NCBI RefSeq assembly: GCF_900659635.1
Contig: NZ_CAACVB010000008.1
Span: 17,958 to 81,957, forward strand
Direction: 5' to 3'
Source of the DNA: Actinomadura roseirufa
Lineage (GTDB): Bacteria; Actinomycetota; Actinomycetes; Streptosporangiales; Streptosporangiaceae
DNA length: 64,000 nt
Position 1 is the stretch's first letter, and the number at the start of each line of letters is the position of its first letter. Position numbers and translations under genes: made by a program. Positions 49,756-64,000 of this stretch are shown here, in pieces. The notes beneath the pieces were generated by a model. The model was not told where the DNA came from. It worked only from the letters and a program-made list of their open reading frames with translations, and did not search any database.

Positions 49756-51042
49756 ATGACGGATGACCTCGACCCGGCCGAGCGGCTGTCCCACGTGGCG
49801 CTCCAAAAATTGCAGCTGGACCGGCTGCGGTGGACGTTGCGGCACGCCTACCAGAACGTCGCGTCCTACCGGCGGCGATGGGACGCCGCGGGCGTGCACC
49901 CGGACGACCTCCGCTCACTGGACGACCTCCCCCGCTTCCCCTTCACCACCAAGGACGACCTGCGGGCCGGATACCCGTACGGGTCGTTCGCCGTGCCGAT
50001 GGAGCAGGTGCGCCGCGTCCACGCGTCCAGTGGCACCACCGGCAAGCCGACCGTGGTCGGCTACACCGAGCGCGACCTGGACGACTGGGCGGGGCTGGTA
50101 GCGCGTTCGATCCGCGCGGCGGGCGGACGGCCGGGCGACACGGTCCACGTCGCCTACGGGTACGGGCTGTTCACCGGCGGGCTCGGCGCGCACTACGGCG
50201 CCGAGCGGCTCGGCTGCACGGTCGTCCCGGCGTCGGGCGGCATGACGGCGCGGCAGGTGACGCTGATCCAGGACCTGCGCCCCGACGTCATCATGGTCAC
50301 CCCGTCGTACATGCTGACGCTGCTGGACGAGTTCGAGCGGCAGGGCGCCGACCCGCGGGCCACGTCGCTGCGCGTCGGGATCTTCGGGGCGGAGCCGTGG
50401 ACGGAGGCGATGCGCGTGGAGATCGAGGAGCGGTTCGGGTTGGACGCGGTCGACGTCTACGGGCTGTCAGAGGTGATGGGGCCGGGCGTCGCGCAGGAGT
50501 TCGCGGAGACCAAGGACGGCCTGCACCTGTGGGAGGACCACTTCTATCCGGAGATCGTCGACCCGGTGACCGGGGAGCTCCTGCCCGACGGGGTGCGGGG
50601 CGAACTGGTGCTCACGCCGCTGACCAAGCAGGCGATGCCGGTCGTCCGATACCGGACCGGCGACCTCACCCGGCTGCTGCCGGGGACGGCGCGGCCGGCG
50701 TTCCGGCGCATGGAGCGGGTCACCGGCCGCACCGACGACATGATCATCCTGCGGGGCGTGAACGTGTTCCCGACGCAGATCGAGGAGGTCGTGCTGGGCG
50801 TCGCGGGGCTGTCGCCGCACTTCCAGCTCGTCCTGGACCGGCTGGAGCGGCTCGACCGGATGACGGTCCGGGTCGAGGCGCGGCCCGGCTGCCCGGACGG
50901 GCGCCGCGACCCGGCCGCGCGGGAGCTGGCCGCCGCCGTCAAGGACGGCGCCGGGGTCAGCGTCGAGGTCGAGGTCGTCGCCCCGGAGACGCTGGAGCGC
51001 TCGGTCGGCAAGCTCCGCCGCGTGGTGGACCGCCGCGGCTGA
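49756..51042 (+). CDS. paaK: Phenylacetate-CoA ligase PaaK
   Basis: A 428-residue adenylating enzyme that makes phenylacetyl-CoA from phenylacetate, CoA and ATP. Motifs include VHASSGTTGKPTVVGYTERD (P-loop), VYGLSEVMGPGVAQEF, VRYRTGDLTRLLPG and GRTDDMIILRGVNVFPTQIE. Length and motifs are standard for PaaK. The oxygenase genes paaABCDE and the ring-opening genes are not in the window. The block here is therefore a partial or satellite set. Confidence 0.93.
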   Translation: MTDDLDPAERLSHVALQKLQLDRLRWTLRHAYQNVASYRRRWDAAGVHPDDLRSLDDLPRFPFTTKDDLRAGYPYGSFAVPMEQVRRVHASSGTTGKPTVVGYTERDLDDWAGLVARSIRAAGGRPGDTVHVAYGYGLFTGGLGAHYGAERLGCTVVPASGGMTARQVTLIQDLRPDVIMVTPSYMLTLLDEFERQGADPRATSLRVGIFGAEPWTEAMRVEIEERFGLDAVDVYGLSEVMGPGVAQEFAETKDGLHLWEDHFYPEIVDPVTGELLPDGVRGELVLTPLTKQAMPVVRYRTGDLTRLLPGTARPAFRRMERVTGRTDDMIILRGVNVFPTQIEEVVLGVAGLSPHFQLVLDRLERLDRMTVRVEARPGCPDGRRDPAARELAAAVKDGAGVSVEVEVVAPETLERSVGKLRRVVDRRG

Positions 51043-51058
51043 CGCCGCCAAGCCCGGG

Positions 51059-51087
51059 GCCGCCCGGGGCGCGCGTCCCCGGGCGGC
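51059..51087. terminator. Terminator between convergent paaK and the carboxylase
   Basis: GCCGCCCGGGG (51059-51069) and CCCCGGGCGGC (51077-51087) make an 11-bp stem with a 7-base loop. It is positioned to serve both convergent genes. Confidence 0.8.
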
Positions 51088-51096
51088 GGGACGGTC

Positions 51097-56580
<5,484 letters not shown>

Positions 56581-56883
56581 CGGCTGAGCCTCCCGACTAC
56601 CCCGCACAGAAGGCGGCACCCGGATCCGGAGCGCCGCCCGCCCCTGTGTCTACCCTGCTCGATTACCGCCTTGTACACCAATGTCCTGCATCGCGCATGG
56701 CGGAGCCCCTGTCTTGTGGGGACCCTACAAAACGGGACGTGGCCGCGTTCGCCGAAGTGGGACGACCCACCGCAGTCATCCCCACCCCTATCAGGCAGGA
56801 CGTGGCCACAGGCGGACACCTGTTCCGGAAATAGCCCGTCCCAAGGTCCGGGCGGGACGGCACGGGAACCGTAGGCTCGCGCT
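56581..56883. other. Divergent promoter region of the carboxylase and Trypco2 genes
   Basis: The 303 bases hold no gene. The middle (56650-56720) is less GC-rich than its surroundings and is the likely promoter area. No clear palindrome was found. Confidence 0.5.
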
Positions 56884-57243
56884 ATGAGCGGATCTGAGCG
56901 GCCGGAGCGGGTGACGGGCCTCGCGGACGGGCCACCGGCGGGGGCGTTCGAGCTGGCCGACGTGGTCGAGGCCGTACGCGGGCAGCTCGCCCGCGCCGCC
57001 ACGGCGGACGGCAAGGGCCTGAAGTTCGAGGTCGGCGACGTCGAGCTGGAGTTCACGGTCGTGCTCACCAGCGAGGCCAAGGCCAACGCCGGGGTCAAGG
57101 TGTGGGTCCTCAGCGCCGGGGCCTCGGCCGGATACGGCGAGGCCGTCACCCAGCGCATCAAGGTCGCCCTCAAGCCGGTGGACGAGCGGACCGGCCGCCC
57201 TCCCCGCATCTCCGACAAGGTCCAAGAACTGCCGCCGGACTGA
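56884..57243 (+). CDS. Trypco2 (trypsin-co-occurring domain 2) family protein
   Basis: A 119-residue single-domain protein: FELADVVEAVRGQLARAATA, KFEVGDVELEFTVVLTSEAK, AGVKVWVLSAGASAGYGEAV and a C-terminal strand RIKVALKPV. These match the Trypco2 domain, defined by its company with trypsin-like proteases, TPR and STAND ATPases in predicted bacterial conflict systems. No protease gene is adjacent. The gene ends 20 bases from the 3' end of the large TPR protein, facing it. The molecular role is not known. Confidence 0.8.
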   Translation: MSGSERPERVTGLADGPPAGAFELADVVEAVRGQLARAATADGKGLKFEVGDVELEFTVVLTSEAKANAGVKVWVLSAGASAGYGEAVTQRIKVALKPVDERTGRPPRISDKVQELPPD

Positions 57244-57263
57244 ACCCGGCCAGGCGACCCGAA

Positions 57264-60200
57264 TTAGGGGTCGAGAACAGGGGTCACCCCACCGGGATCG
57301 GGGTGCAACACGACACGAGCCCGCTCGGGAAGCCCCTCCATGGTGCGCAGCCCTGCGGCGCGGATCTCGTCCCAAAGGGGAAGAGCCTCCTCGGCCGCCT
57401 TCCGCGCCGGTTCCGTCCGTCCTTGCCGCGCGAGCACCTCGGCTTGCGTGGTCAGCGCGAAGGCCAGCGCCGCCGTCCCAATATGGCCGTTGGCGACCTG
57501 GCAGGTACGGCAGAGGGGAACGGCGTCCTCAAGGGTGGCCAGCGCATCGTCATCCCGCTCCAGGAGGAACTCCGAGCGGGCCTTCGCCACCAGCACGAAG
57601 GCACGGGATCCTTCGGCCGGGTCGTCCTCGATCCACAGATCGGGCAGCCGGTCCAGCGCCCGCGAGGCCGCCGCCGCGCCCGCCTCGCCGTCACCGAGGA
57701 GGCAATGGCACAGGGCCGCGATCTGCCACGCCCTCATGATCCATTCGGCTCGTCCCGGAATGTCCATGGAGATCTCCGCGATGGCCTCCGCGATGCCGAG
57801 CACGGGCCCGATCGCGCGCTCGGGGTCGCCCAGCCAGGTGAGGCAGGCCGTCTCCGACAGCACCGACACCGCCTGGACCAGGGACGGCGCGGCGGGCGGT
57901 GCCGGGGATCCGGCCACCCGGCGTCCCTCGGCGATCAACGCCGCGCACTCGTCCGCGCTGCCGAGCACCAGGCTCATCCACGCGTGGAGGCAAAGCGCGT
58001 CGGCCAGCAGGTCCGCCTGGCGGCGATCCGACACCGCGCCCGGACGCAGGAGCGCGATGGTGCGGGCGCTCACGGCGAGAACAAGGTCGGGTGGCCGGAA
58101 GGCCAGGTAGTGCTGGACGAAGACCAGCAGTCCCAGAGCGAGGTCCGCCGTTCCGGGGTGCGGGACGGTGAGCGCCAGTGCCGCCTCGGCCGCACCCGGT
58201 GCCGGGCACTCCGCCCGCGCCGCCGCCCCGACCGCGAGGGCCCTGGCGGTCAGGATCATCCCGTCGGCCGCGTCCCCGGCCGAGAGCAGCCGGACGGCCT
58301 CCTCCGCCGTTTCCGCCGCGGCGGCGCGGTCGCCCAGCCGCAGCCGGAGACCGGCGAGCGCGACCAGGCATCCCGCCAGGTTCCGCCGCGCGCCGTCGCC
58401 GTCCCCGCCGGCCCGCGCCGCCATGACGGCCTCCGCCAGGACGTCCGCGGCCTCGCGGGACCGCCCGAGCATGAGCAGCGCGACGTGCAGCGCGTCCAGG
58501 GCGAGGACCCTGAGTGATTCGGGACCGTCGCCCCGCAGGAGTTCCGCCGCTTCCCGGGCGGCCTCCTCCGCCTCGTCGTAGCGGCCCAGCCGGTTGGCGC
58601 CGTTCGCGTAACCGATCAGGGAGCGTTCAAGCCCCTGGCGCAGCGCGGGACTCGTCCTGCGGAGTGAGATCACGGCCGCCTCGTGGTCGAGCGCCTCTTC
58701 GAACCGGCCGAGTCGCCGGCAGGCGGCGGCCAGCCGCACGTGCGCCTGGAGAACACGGCGATCCCGATCGTCCTCCGGCAATCGGGACGCCAGATCGAGT
58801 GCCGTGTGGGCGAGCCGCTCGGCCTCCTCCGGCTCCTCTCCCAGGTCGTCGAGCATCTCGGCCCGTGCCAGCCGGACGTACACCCGGCCGTCGAGGGAGA
58901 GTTCGGACGGATGGGCCCGCTCGAAGTCGAGCAGTTCTCGCGTCCAACGCTCGGCCTCCCGGTGACGGCCCAGCATGGCCGAGCTCCGGACGCACTCGAC
59001 GAGCGCGCCGGCGAAGGTCATGTACCACGTCCCGACGTCCCGGGTCATGGCCACCACCTCACCGGCCGCGCCGCGCGCCTCCTCCCAGCGTCCGAGCGCG
59101 GCGTAGCGCCTGGCCATCGTGAGAAGGGGCAGAACGACGTGCAGGGCGGGCGTTTCCCTGCGGCGGAAGAGCGCGACCGCCGCCGCCGCATCCGTCAACC
59201 CCTCCTCAGACGGCCGCCCTAGCTTCGCCAGCGTGTAGGAGCGGTAGGTGTACAGCAGCCCTCTGAAGTCGTCGCTTCCGCTCGGGGCGGGCGGATGGGC
59301 TCCGATGGCCTCCTTCACCGCTTCCAGGGCCGCCTCGTGTTCCCCTAACGCGTCGAGTGCGATCCAGTGCGCCCGCAGGGCGACCGCGAGGTCTCCTTCT
59401 TCTCCGGGCACGCCCCGGTGACGGTCCACGACCTCCGCGCACAGGTCGCGGACGACGGCCCAGCGATCCACGCCCGGTCCTGCGGTTTCCTGGAGCTGGG
59501 CCAGCTCGTCAACGAGAGTCGCGGACCCTCCGGACGCGCGGTACTGGCGCAGGCATCCGTTAAGGACGCGACCCACTTCCCTGGTCTCGCCGACGGACCG
59601 CAGGGCGAGTAGAAGCGACCTGACCGTCCGGAAGAGGTCCAGCAGCCTTTCCGCGGGGACGTTGCCGTCTCTGTCGAGCCGGTACCGCACCGCCTCCTTG
59701 GCGAACGTGACCGCGAGTCTCCCGATCCCCGCGACCCGCAGTGCGTCGGCGCCCCCCGCGAAGACCATCGCGTAGTAGCCGCCGTTGCTCACGAAGGGGT
59801 CGCCGCGCGCCGTGCGGAGCGCCTCGTCCGCGGTGGTCTCCGCCTCGTCCGCCCGTCCGCGCAGCGCCAGCAGCCGGGTCCGCTGGATCAGCGCGGCGGT
59901 CAGCGGCCGGTGGTGCGGGCCGGGCGCCAGCTCGCTGAGGCCGCGCAGCATGGTGATCGCCCGCGCGAACCAGGCGAGCGCCTCGGGGATCCGGCCGAGC
60001 GCCTCCAGCGCCGCAGCACCGTTGAACAGCGGCACGGCGAGGCCGATGCCGAAGATGTCCGGGCGCTCGGCGGCCGGCGCCTCGATGATCCGAAGCGCCT
60101 CGTCGTGCGCGGCCAGCGCGCCCTCGACGTCGCCCAGCCGCTGCCGCGCGCCGCCGAGCACCGCCAGCGCCTCGACGAGAAGGAGCGTGGGGAGCGATTT

Positions 60201-61805
60201 CTCGTCGGGCGGACCGTCCGCCACGAGGTCGCGGAGCAGGGTCGCCGCCTCGGTCGCCAGGAACGCGGCGTCCTCGCTCTCGCCGAGCAGCCACAGGGCG
60301 AAGGCGTGCCCCCGCAGCGCGTACGCGACGATCGTCCAGTCGTCCACGTCGTCCTCGTCGAAGCACTCCCACAGCAGCGGCCAGGTCGCCTCGAACACCA
60401 GCTTGGCCCGCGCCGGATGAAAGGCCCTGACCAGCAGGTCCGCCTCGTCGATCCGGCTGATCACGAACGCCCAGTCCCGTGCGGTGGAGGCTTCCAGGCC
60501 GTTCACCAGGCGCCGCAGGTCGGTGATGTCGGCGAACGCGGCGCCGAGGTCGCCGGTGCGCGCCCGGTGACCGGGCATGCCCATCATCAGCTGGGCGAGG
60601 TCGCGCGGATCCCCCTCCGGGTCGGCGCGCCGCGCGTCGACCATGCGGGTCGTCCAGTCGAGCCGCACTCCGCTCAGGACCTGGCTGAACGGGTGCAGGT
60701 CCTCGCCGAGCCCGGCGAGGTCGGCGTCCGGGACCGAGGGGTCGCCGATGACGCGCCGCAGCGCCGCGACCAGCGGCCCCGGGCGCTCCACCTCCGTCGC
60801 GAGCCGCGCGGCGGCCCCGGCCAGTTCCACCGGACGCGCGGCGACGAGGTCGGTGAGACGGCCCGCCGTCCCCCCGTCGTTGACCGCGGCGCGGGCGAGC
60901 ACCCGCAGCGCGTGCACGACCTGCGGGACGCCGCCCCCGGCGAGCAGCCCGTCCACGACGGGCTCCACGAACGGGGCGGGACGCGCCGCCTCGACGGCGA
61001 CGAGGTGCTCGCCGAGCCGGTCCGGTTGCAGCGCGCCCCAGTAGGACGAGTCGGCCGGGTACAGGCCGCGCAGCCAGCCCGCGACGGCGTCGCGTTCCTC
61101 CGTGCGCAGGTCCGTGGTCTCCCGCAGCGCGCCGATCACCCGCTCGGCGTCGGCGAAGTCGTCCGCGCCGCACAGCGCCGCCACCGCGACCAGCCGGGCG
61201 AGCGTCGCGGACCGCAGCGTGAGGCCCGCCTCCGCCGCGGCGCGCTCCCAGTAGCGGCGCTCGTGCCGCAGCAGCACCGTCTCCAGCCGCTCCCCCTCCA
61301 GCTCGGGCAACGCGGCCGCGCCGCTCTGCAGGACGGACGCCAGCGCCGCGACGTGCACGGTCAGCACCGTCGCCCCGCCCGGCAGAGACGGCGCGGGACC
61401 CGCCGGCGACGGCACCGACAGCGCCGCCGCGAACTCCGCCCGCGCCAGCGCGAACTCCGCGTCCCGCCGCTCCCCGTCAGGGGCCAGCGGCTCCAGCTCG
61501 TGCACCGGACAGTCCGCGAGCAGCCCCTCCGTCTCGGCCGACGCGCCGCGGAACCGGTCCCACCACTCGCCGGCCGTCCGGGCGAGCAGGAGAAGCCGGA
61601 CGCGCGGGCCGTCGCCCCGGCCGACCACGACGACCTCGTCGGGGGGCAGGGTCTGGCCGGCCAGGGAGAGAAGCAGGCGGTCCAGCAGCCGGGGACGGCC
61701 GGTCGAGACGATGACGACCGCGACCCGCGGCCCGGTGCCGCCGCTCGCGAGGGATTCGGGCGCGATGCTGCCGGGCGCGGTGGTTTCGGGCGACATGCGG
61801 AACAT
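57264..61805 (-). CDS. Large TPR protein with truncated, GT2-headed STAND ATPase remnant
   Basis: A protein of about 1,513 residues. From about residue 60 it matches the end of a STAND-type NTPase (RVRLLLLARTAGEWWDRFRG, then GGATVLTVHVAALASVL), followed by about 1,200 residues of TPR-like helical repeats (for example ALAAHDEALRIIEAPAAERP, RYDEAEEAAREAAELLRGDG). The first half of the NTPase, with Walker A and B, is absent. In its place the N-terminus reads VAVVIVSTGRPRLLDRLLLS then VVVVGRGDG, which is the opening of a family 2 glycosyltransferase. The join falls where both families have an RPxLLxxLLxxLA run. ATP binding is therefore not expected. ATG 61796 is an alternative start; neither has a clear ribosome site. 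It converges on the Trypco2 gene. Confidence 0.8.
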   Translation of the reverse strand: MFRMSPETTAPGSIAPESLASGGTGPRVAVVIVSTGRPRLLDRLLLSLAGQTLPPDEVVVVGRGDGPRVRLLLLARTAGEWWDRFRGASAETEGLLADCPVHELEPLAPDGERRDAEFALARAEFAAALSVPSPAGPAPSLPGGATVLTVHVAALASVLQSGAAALPELEGERLETVLLRHERRYWERAAAEAGLTLRSATLARLVAVAALCGADDFADAERVIGALRETTDLRTEERDAVAGWLRGLYPADSSYWGALQPDRLGEHLVAVEAARPAPFVEPVVDGLLAGGGVPQVVHALRVLARAAVNDGGTAGRLTDLVAARPVELAGAAARLATEVERPGPLVAALRRVIGDPSVPDADLAGLGEDLHPFSQVLSGVRLDWTTRMVDARRADPEGDPRDLAQLMMGMPGHRARTGDLGAAFADITDLRRLVNGLEASTARDWAFVISRIDEADLLVRAFHPARAKLVFEATWPLLWECFDEDDVDDWTIVAYALRGHAFALWLLGESEDAAFLATEAATLLRDLVADGPPDEKSLPTLLLVEALAVLGGARQRLGDVEGALAAHDEALRIIEAPAAERPDIFGIGLAVPLFNGAAALEALGRIPEALAWFARAITMLRGLSELAPGPHHRPLTAALIQRTRLLALRGRADEAETTADEALRTARGDPFVSNGGYYAMVFAGGADALRVAGIGRLAVTFAKEAVRYRLDRDGNVPAERLLDLFRTVRSLLLALRSVGETREVGRVLNGCLRQYRASGGSATLVDELAQLQETAGPGVDRWAVVRDLCAEVVDRHRGVPGEEGDLAVALRAHWIALDALGEHEAALEAVKEAIGAHPPAPSGSDDFRGLLYTYRSYTLAKLGRPSEEGLTDAAAAVALFRRRETPALHVVLPLLTMARRYAALGRWEEARGAAGEVVAMTRDVGTWYMTFAGALVECVRSSAMLGRHREAERWTRELLDFERAHPSELSLDGRVYVRLARAEMLDDLGEEPEEAERLAHTALDLASRLPEDDRDRRVLQAHVRLAAACRRLGRFEEALDHEAAVISLRRTSPALRQGLERSLIGYANGANRLGRYDEAEEAAREAAELLRGDGPESLRVLALDALHVALLMLGRSREAADVLAEAVMAARAGGDGDGARRNLAGCLVALAGLRLRLGDRAAAAETAEEAVRLLSAGDAADGMILTARALAVGAAARAECPAPGAAEAALALTVPHPGTADLALGLLVFVQHYLAFRPPDLVLAVSARTIALLRPGAVSDRRQADLLADALCLHAWMSLVLGSADECAALIAEGRRVAGSPAPPAAPSLVQAVSVLSETACLTWLGDPERAIGPVLGIAEAIAEISMDIPGRAEWIMRAWQIAALCHCLLGDGEAGAAAASRALDRLPDLWIEDDPAEGSRAFVLVAKARSEFLLERDDDALATLEDAVPLCRTCQVANGHIGTAALAFALTTQAEVLARQGRTEPARKAAEEALPLWDEIRAAGLRTMEGLPERARVVLHPDPGGVTPVLDP

Positions 61806-61945
61806 TCTGGGAGCCGGTCGGGCCGGAGGGGGTGAGTCCAGAACGAGTGTGTCGCGGTGATTGGGGGGGATATGTGAGGCGCCGCCGGGCGCCGTTGACC
61901 GGCGGCGGCCCCGTTCCTCGGCCGGACCCGCGCGGGCGGGTCCGG

Positions 61946-63139
<1,194 letters not shown>

Positions 63140-63319
63140 GACGCTCCTTCGGCGGCTCGGCCCGGCCGGCCCGGCCGGGGACTCGCGGGGACACCGGACG
63201 GGGGCCCGGTGCCGAGGGGGAGGGAGAACCGGGCAGGTGGGTGGCCGCCGGTCCACTTCACAGCGTATGTTCGGGATCGACCGGCGACCAATGACGAAAA
63301 CCGACTTTGGGGGTGTTAT

Positions 63320-63778
63320 TTGTTGCGTCTTGACGATCTGGACCGTCGAATCGTTGCGCGGCTCCTCGAAGACGGCCGGGCCTCCTACGCGCAGATCGGC
63401 GACAAGGTCGGGCTGTCGGCCCCGGCGGTGAAGCGGCGCGTCGACCGGCTCCGCTCGGACGGCGTGATCAACGGCTTCGCCGCCGTCGTCGATCCGGCCG
63501 CGCTCGGCTGGACGACCGAGGCGTTCATCGAGATCTTCTGTACCGGGGCGACGTCCCCGGAGGAGATCTACTCCAGCGTCCGCGGCCACCCGGAGGTCGT
63601 CGCGGCGTACACCATCAGCGGGGACGCCAGCGCCCTGGTGCACGTGCGCGCCCGCGACATCCAGCACCTCGAGCAGGCCCTCGAACGGCTGCGCCGCGAG
63701 GACAACATCACCGCGACCAAGACCGCGATCGTGCTGTCGCGGCTGATCGGCCGGCCGATCGACGCCCCGTCCGGCTGA
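63320..63778 (+). CDS. Lrp/AsnC-family transcriptional regulator
   Basis: A 152-residue regulator. The N-terminal helix-turn-helix is LDRRIVARLLEDGRASYAQI, GDKVGLSAPAVKRRVDRLRS. The C-terminal RAM domain is TEAFIEIFCTGATSPEEIYS, AAYTISGDASALVHVRARDI. Two adjacent TTG codons (63320, 63323) after GGGGGTG are the start candidates. It is divergent from rocD with a 180-base gap and is likely its amino-acid-responsive regulator. Confidence 0.9.
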   Translation: MLRLDDLDRRIVARLLEDGRASYAQIGDKVGLSAPAVKRRVDRLRSDGVINGFAAVVDPAALGWTTEAFIEIFCTGATSPEEIYSSVRGHPEVVAAYTISGDASALVHVRARDIQHLEQALERLRREDNITATKTAIVLSRLIGRPIDAPSG

Positions 63779-63804
63779 CCCCGGCGGCCGCCCGGCCGCC
63801 GGGG
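63779..63804. terminator. Terminator after the Lrp-type gene
   Basis: CCCCGGCGGCCG (63779-63790) and CGGCCGCCGGGG (63793-63804) are perfect complements separated by two bases; the inner pairs must open to form the loop. It lies between convergent genes. Confidence 0.75.
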
Positions 63805-63812
63805 CCGTCCGA

Positions 63813-64000
63813 TCAGAATAGGACGAACAGGACGGCGAACAGCAGGAACAGGGCGGCCGAGCCCCCGCAGAGCAGGGCCAGCAGGGCGGCGTCGGTCCCC
63901 GGCGGCCTGCCGGGCAGCGCCCCCGGCGCCGCGCCGCCGGCCATCTGGAACGGCCCCGGCGGTGGCGGCGGCGCCGGGGGCGGCAGCAGGACGGGCCGCT
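63813..64000 (-). CDS. C-terminal part of a proline-rich membrane protein (incomplete)
   Basis: The last 61 codons of a gene that continues beyond the window. A Pro/Ala/Gly-rich cytoplasmic part (RPVLLPPPAPPPPPGPFQMA) is followed by one hydrophobic helix (ALLALLCGGSAALFLLFAVL, then FVLF and the stop). Small proteins of this design are common in actinomycetes, but their role is not known. Confidence 0.6.
   Translation of the reverse strand, partial: RPVLLPPPAPPPPPGPFQMAGGAAPGALPGRPPGTDAALLALLCGGSAALFLLFAVLFVLF

Noticed and set aside
57102..61835. Long plus-strand frames opposite the TPR gene
   Set aside because: They have the same antisense character: arginine-rich, no motifs, and fully covered by the well-supported minus-strand gene.

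Overview
The window is chromosomal DNA of very high GC content from an actinomycete. GTG and TTG starts, start/stop overlaps, two-part ABC sugar importers, XRE-TPR regulators, a Trypco2 protein and a paa-type gene set all point to an Actinomadura-like member of the Streptosporangiales. This is inferred from gene content and style; there is no rRNA marker. No tRNA, rRNA, CRISPR array or intact insertion sequence was recognised.

Layout. (1) 0-3.5 kb: the 3' end of metE with a terminator, a short-repeat patch, a secreted BNR-repeat protein and a secreted TAP-type peptidase. (2) 3.6-8.4 kb: a tightly overlapping four-gene operon of a cucumopine-synthase-like protein, an FAD amine/amino-acid oxidase, a cytochrome P450 and an acyl/aryl-adenylating enzyme. 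It looks like a small, uncharacterised biosynthetic unit. (3) 8.4-24.7 kb: a catabolic regulon. It has a ribose-type ABC importer, a nitrilase-family amidase, a hydrolase with the active-site set of fluoroacetate dehalogenase, a 2-hydroxyacid dehydrogenase, an FAH-family hydrolase, a cyclase-family hydrolase, an IlvD/Edd dehydratase, a DapA-type aldolase, an atypical SDR, an enolase-superfamily dehydratase and two FadR-type GntR regulators. One operator type (CATGTAGCATGCTACATG) recurs at five promoters and ties these units together. The pathway looks like uptake and dehydration/retro-aldol breakdown of a sugar acid or hydroxy acid; the substrate is unknown.

(4) 24.8-30.6 kb: remains of a graspeptide (ATP-grasp RiPP) locus fused to a DUF1877 tail, then a DUF899 protein, a GbsR/MarR-ABC transporter pair with a palindromic operator, and an SRPBCC-ArsR-SRPBCC operon with a 39-bp palindrome in its promoter. 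(5) 30.6-43.2 kb: an accessory, rearranged region. Two XRE-TPR regulators of identical length share near-identical DNA-binding halves but have diverged sensor halves. They lie with a two-gene partner operon (called ORF-A/ORF-B here), and decayed copies of regulator and partners are scattered around. IS5-type transposase remnants bracket a secreted serine protease and a lipoprotein. Tails of a flavodoxin-type oxidoreductase recur at 35.0 and 42.7 kb, the second joined to half of a LysR gene.

(6) 43.2-48.3 kb: a class IV aminotransferase, two tandem AraC-type paralogues with duplicated promoters, a 40-codon secreted-peptide candidate, a secreted SGNH hydrolase and a small gene broken by an early stop. 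(7) 48.5-64 kb: a phenylacetate/acyl-CoA block (crotonase, PaaI, PaaK), a single-chain 1,827-residue biotin-dependent carboxylase, a Trypco2 protein convergent with a TPR protein whose STAND ATPase half has been replaced, ornithine aminotransferase with a divergent Lrp-type regulator, and the 3' end of a proline-rich membrane protein.
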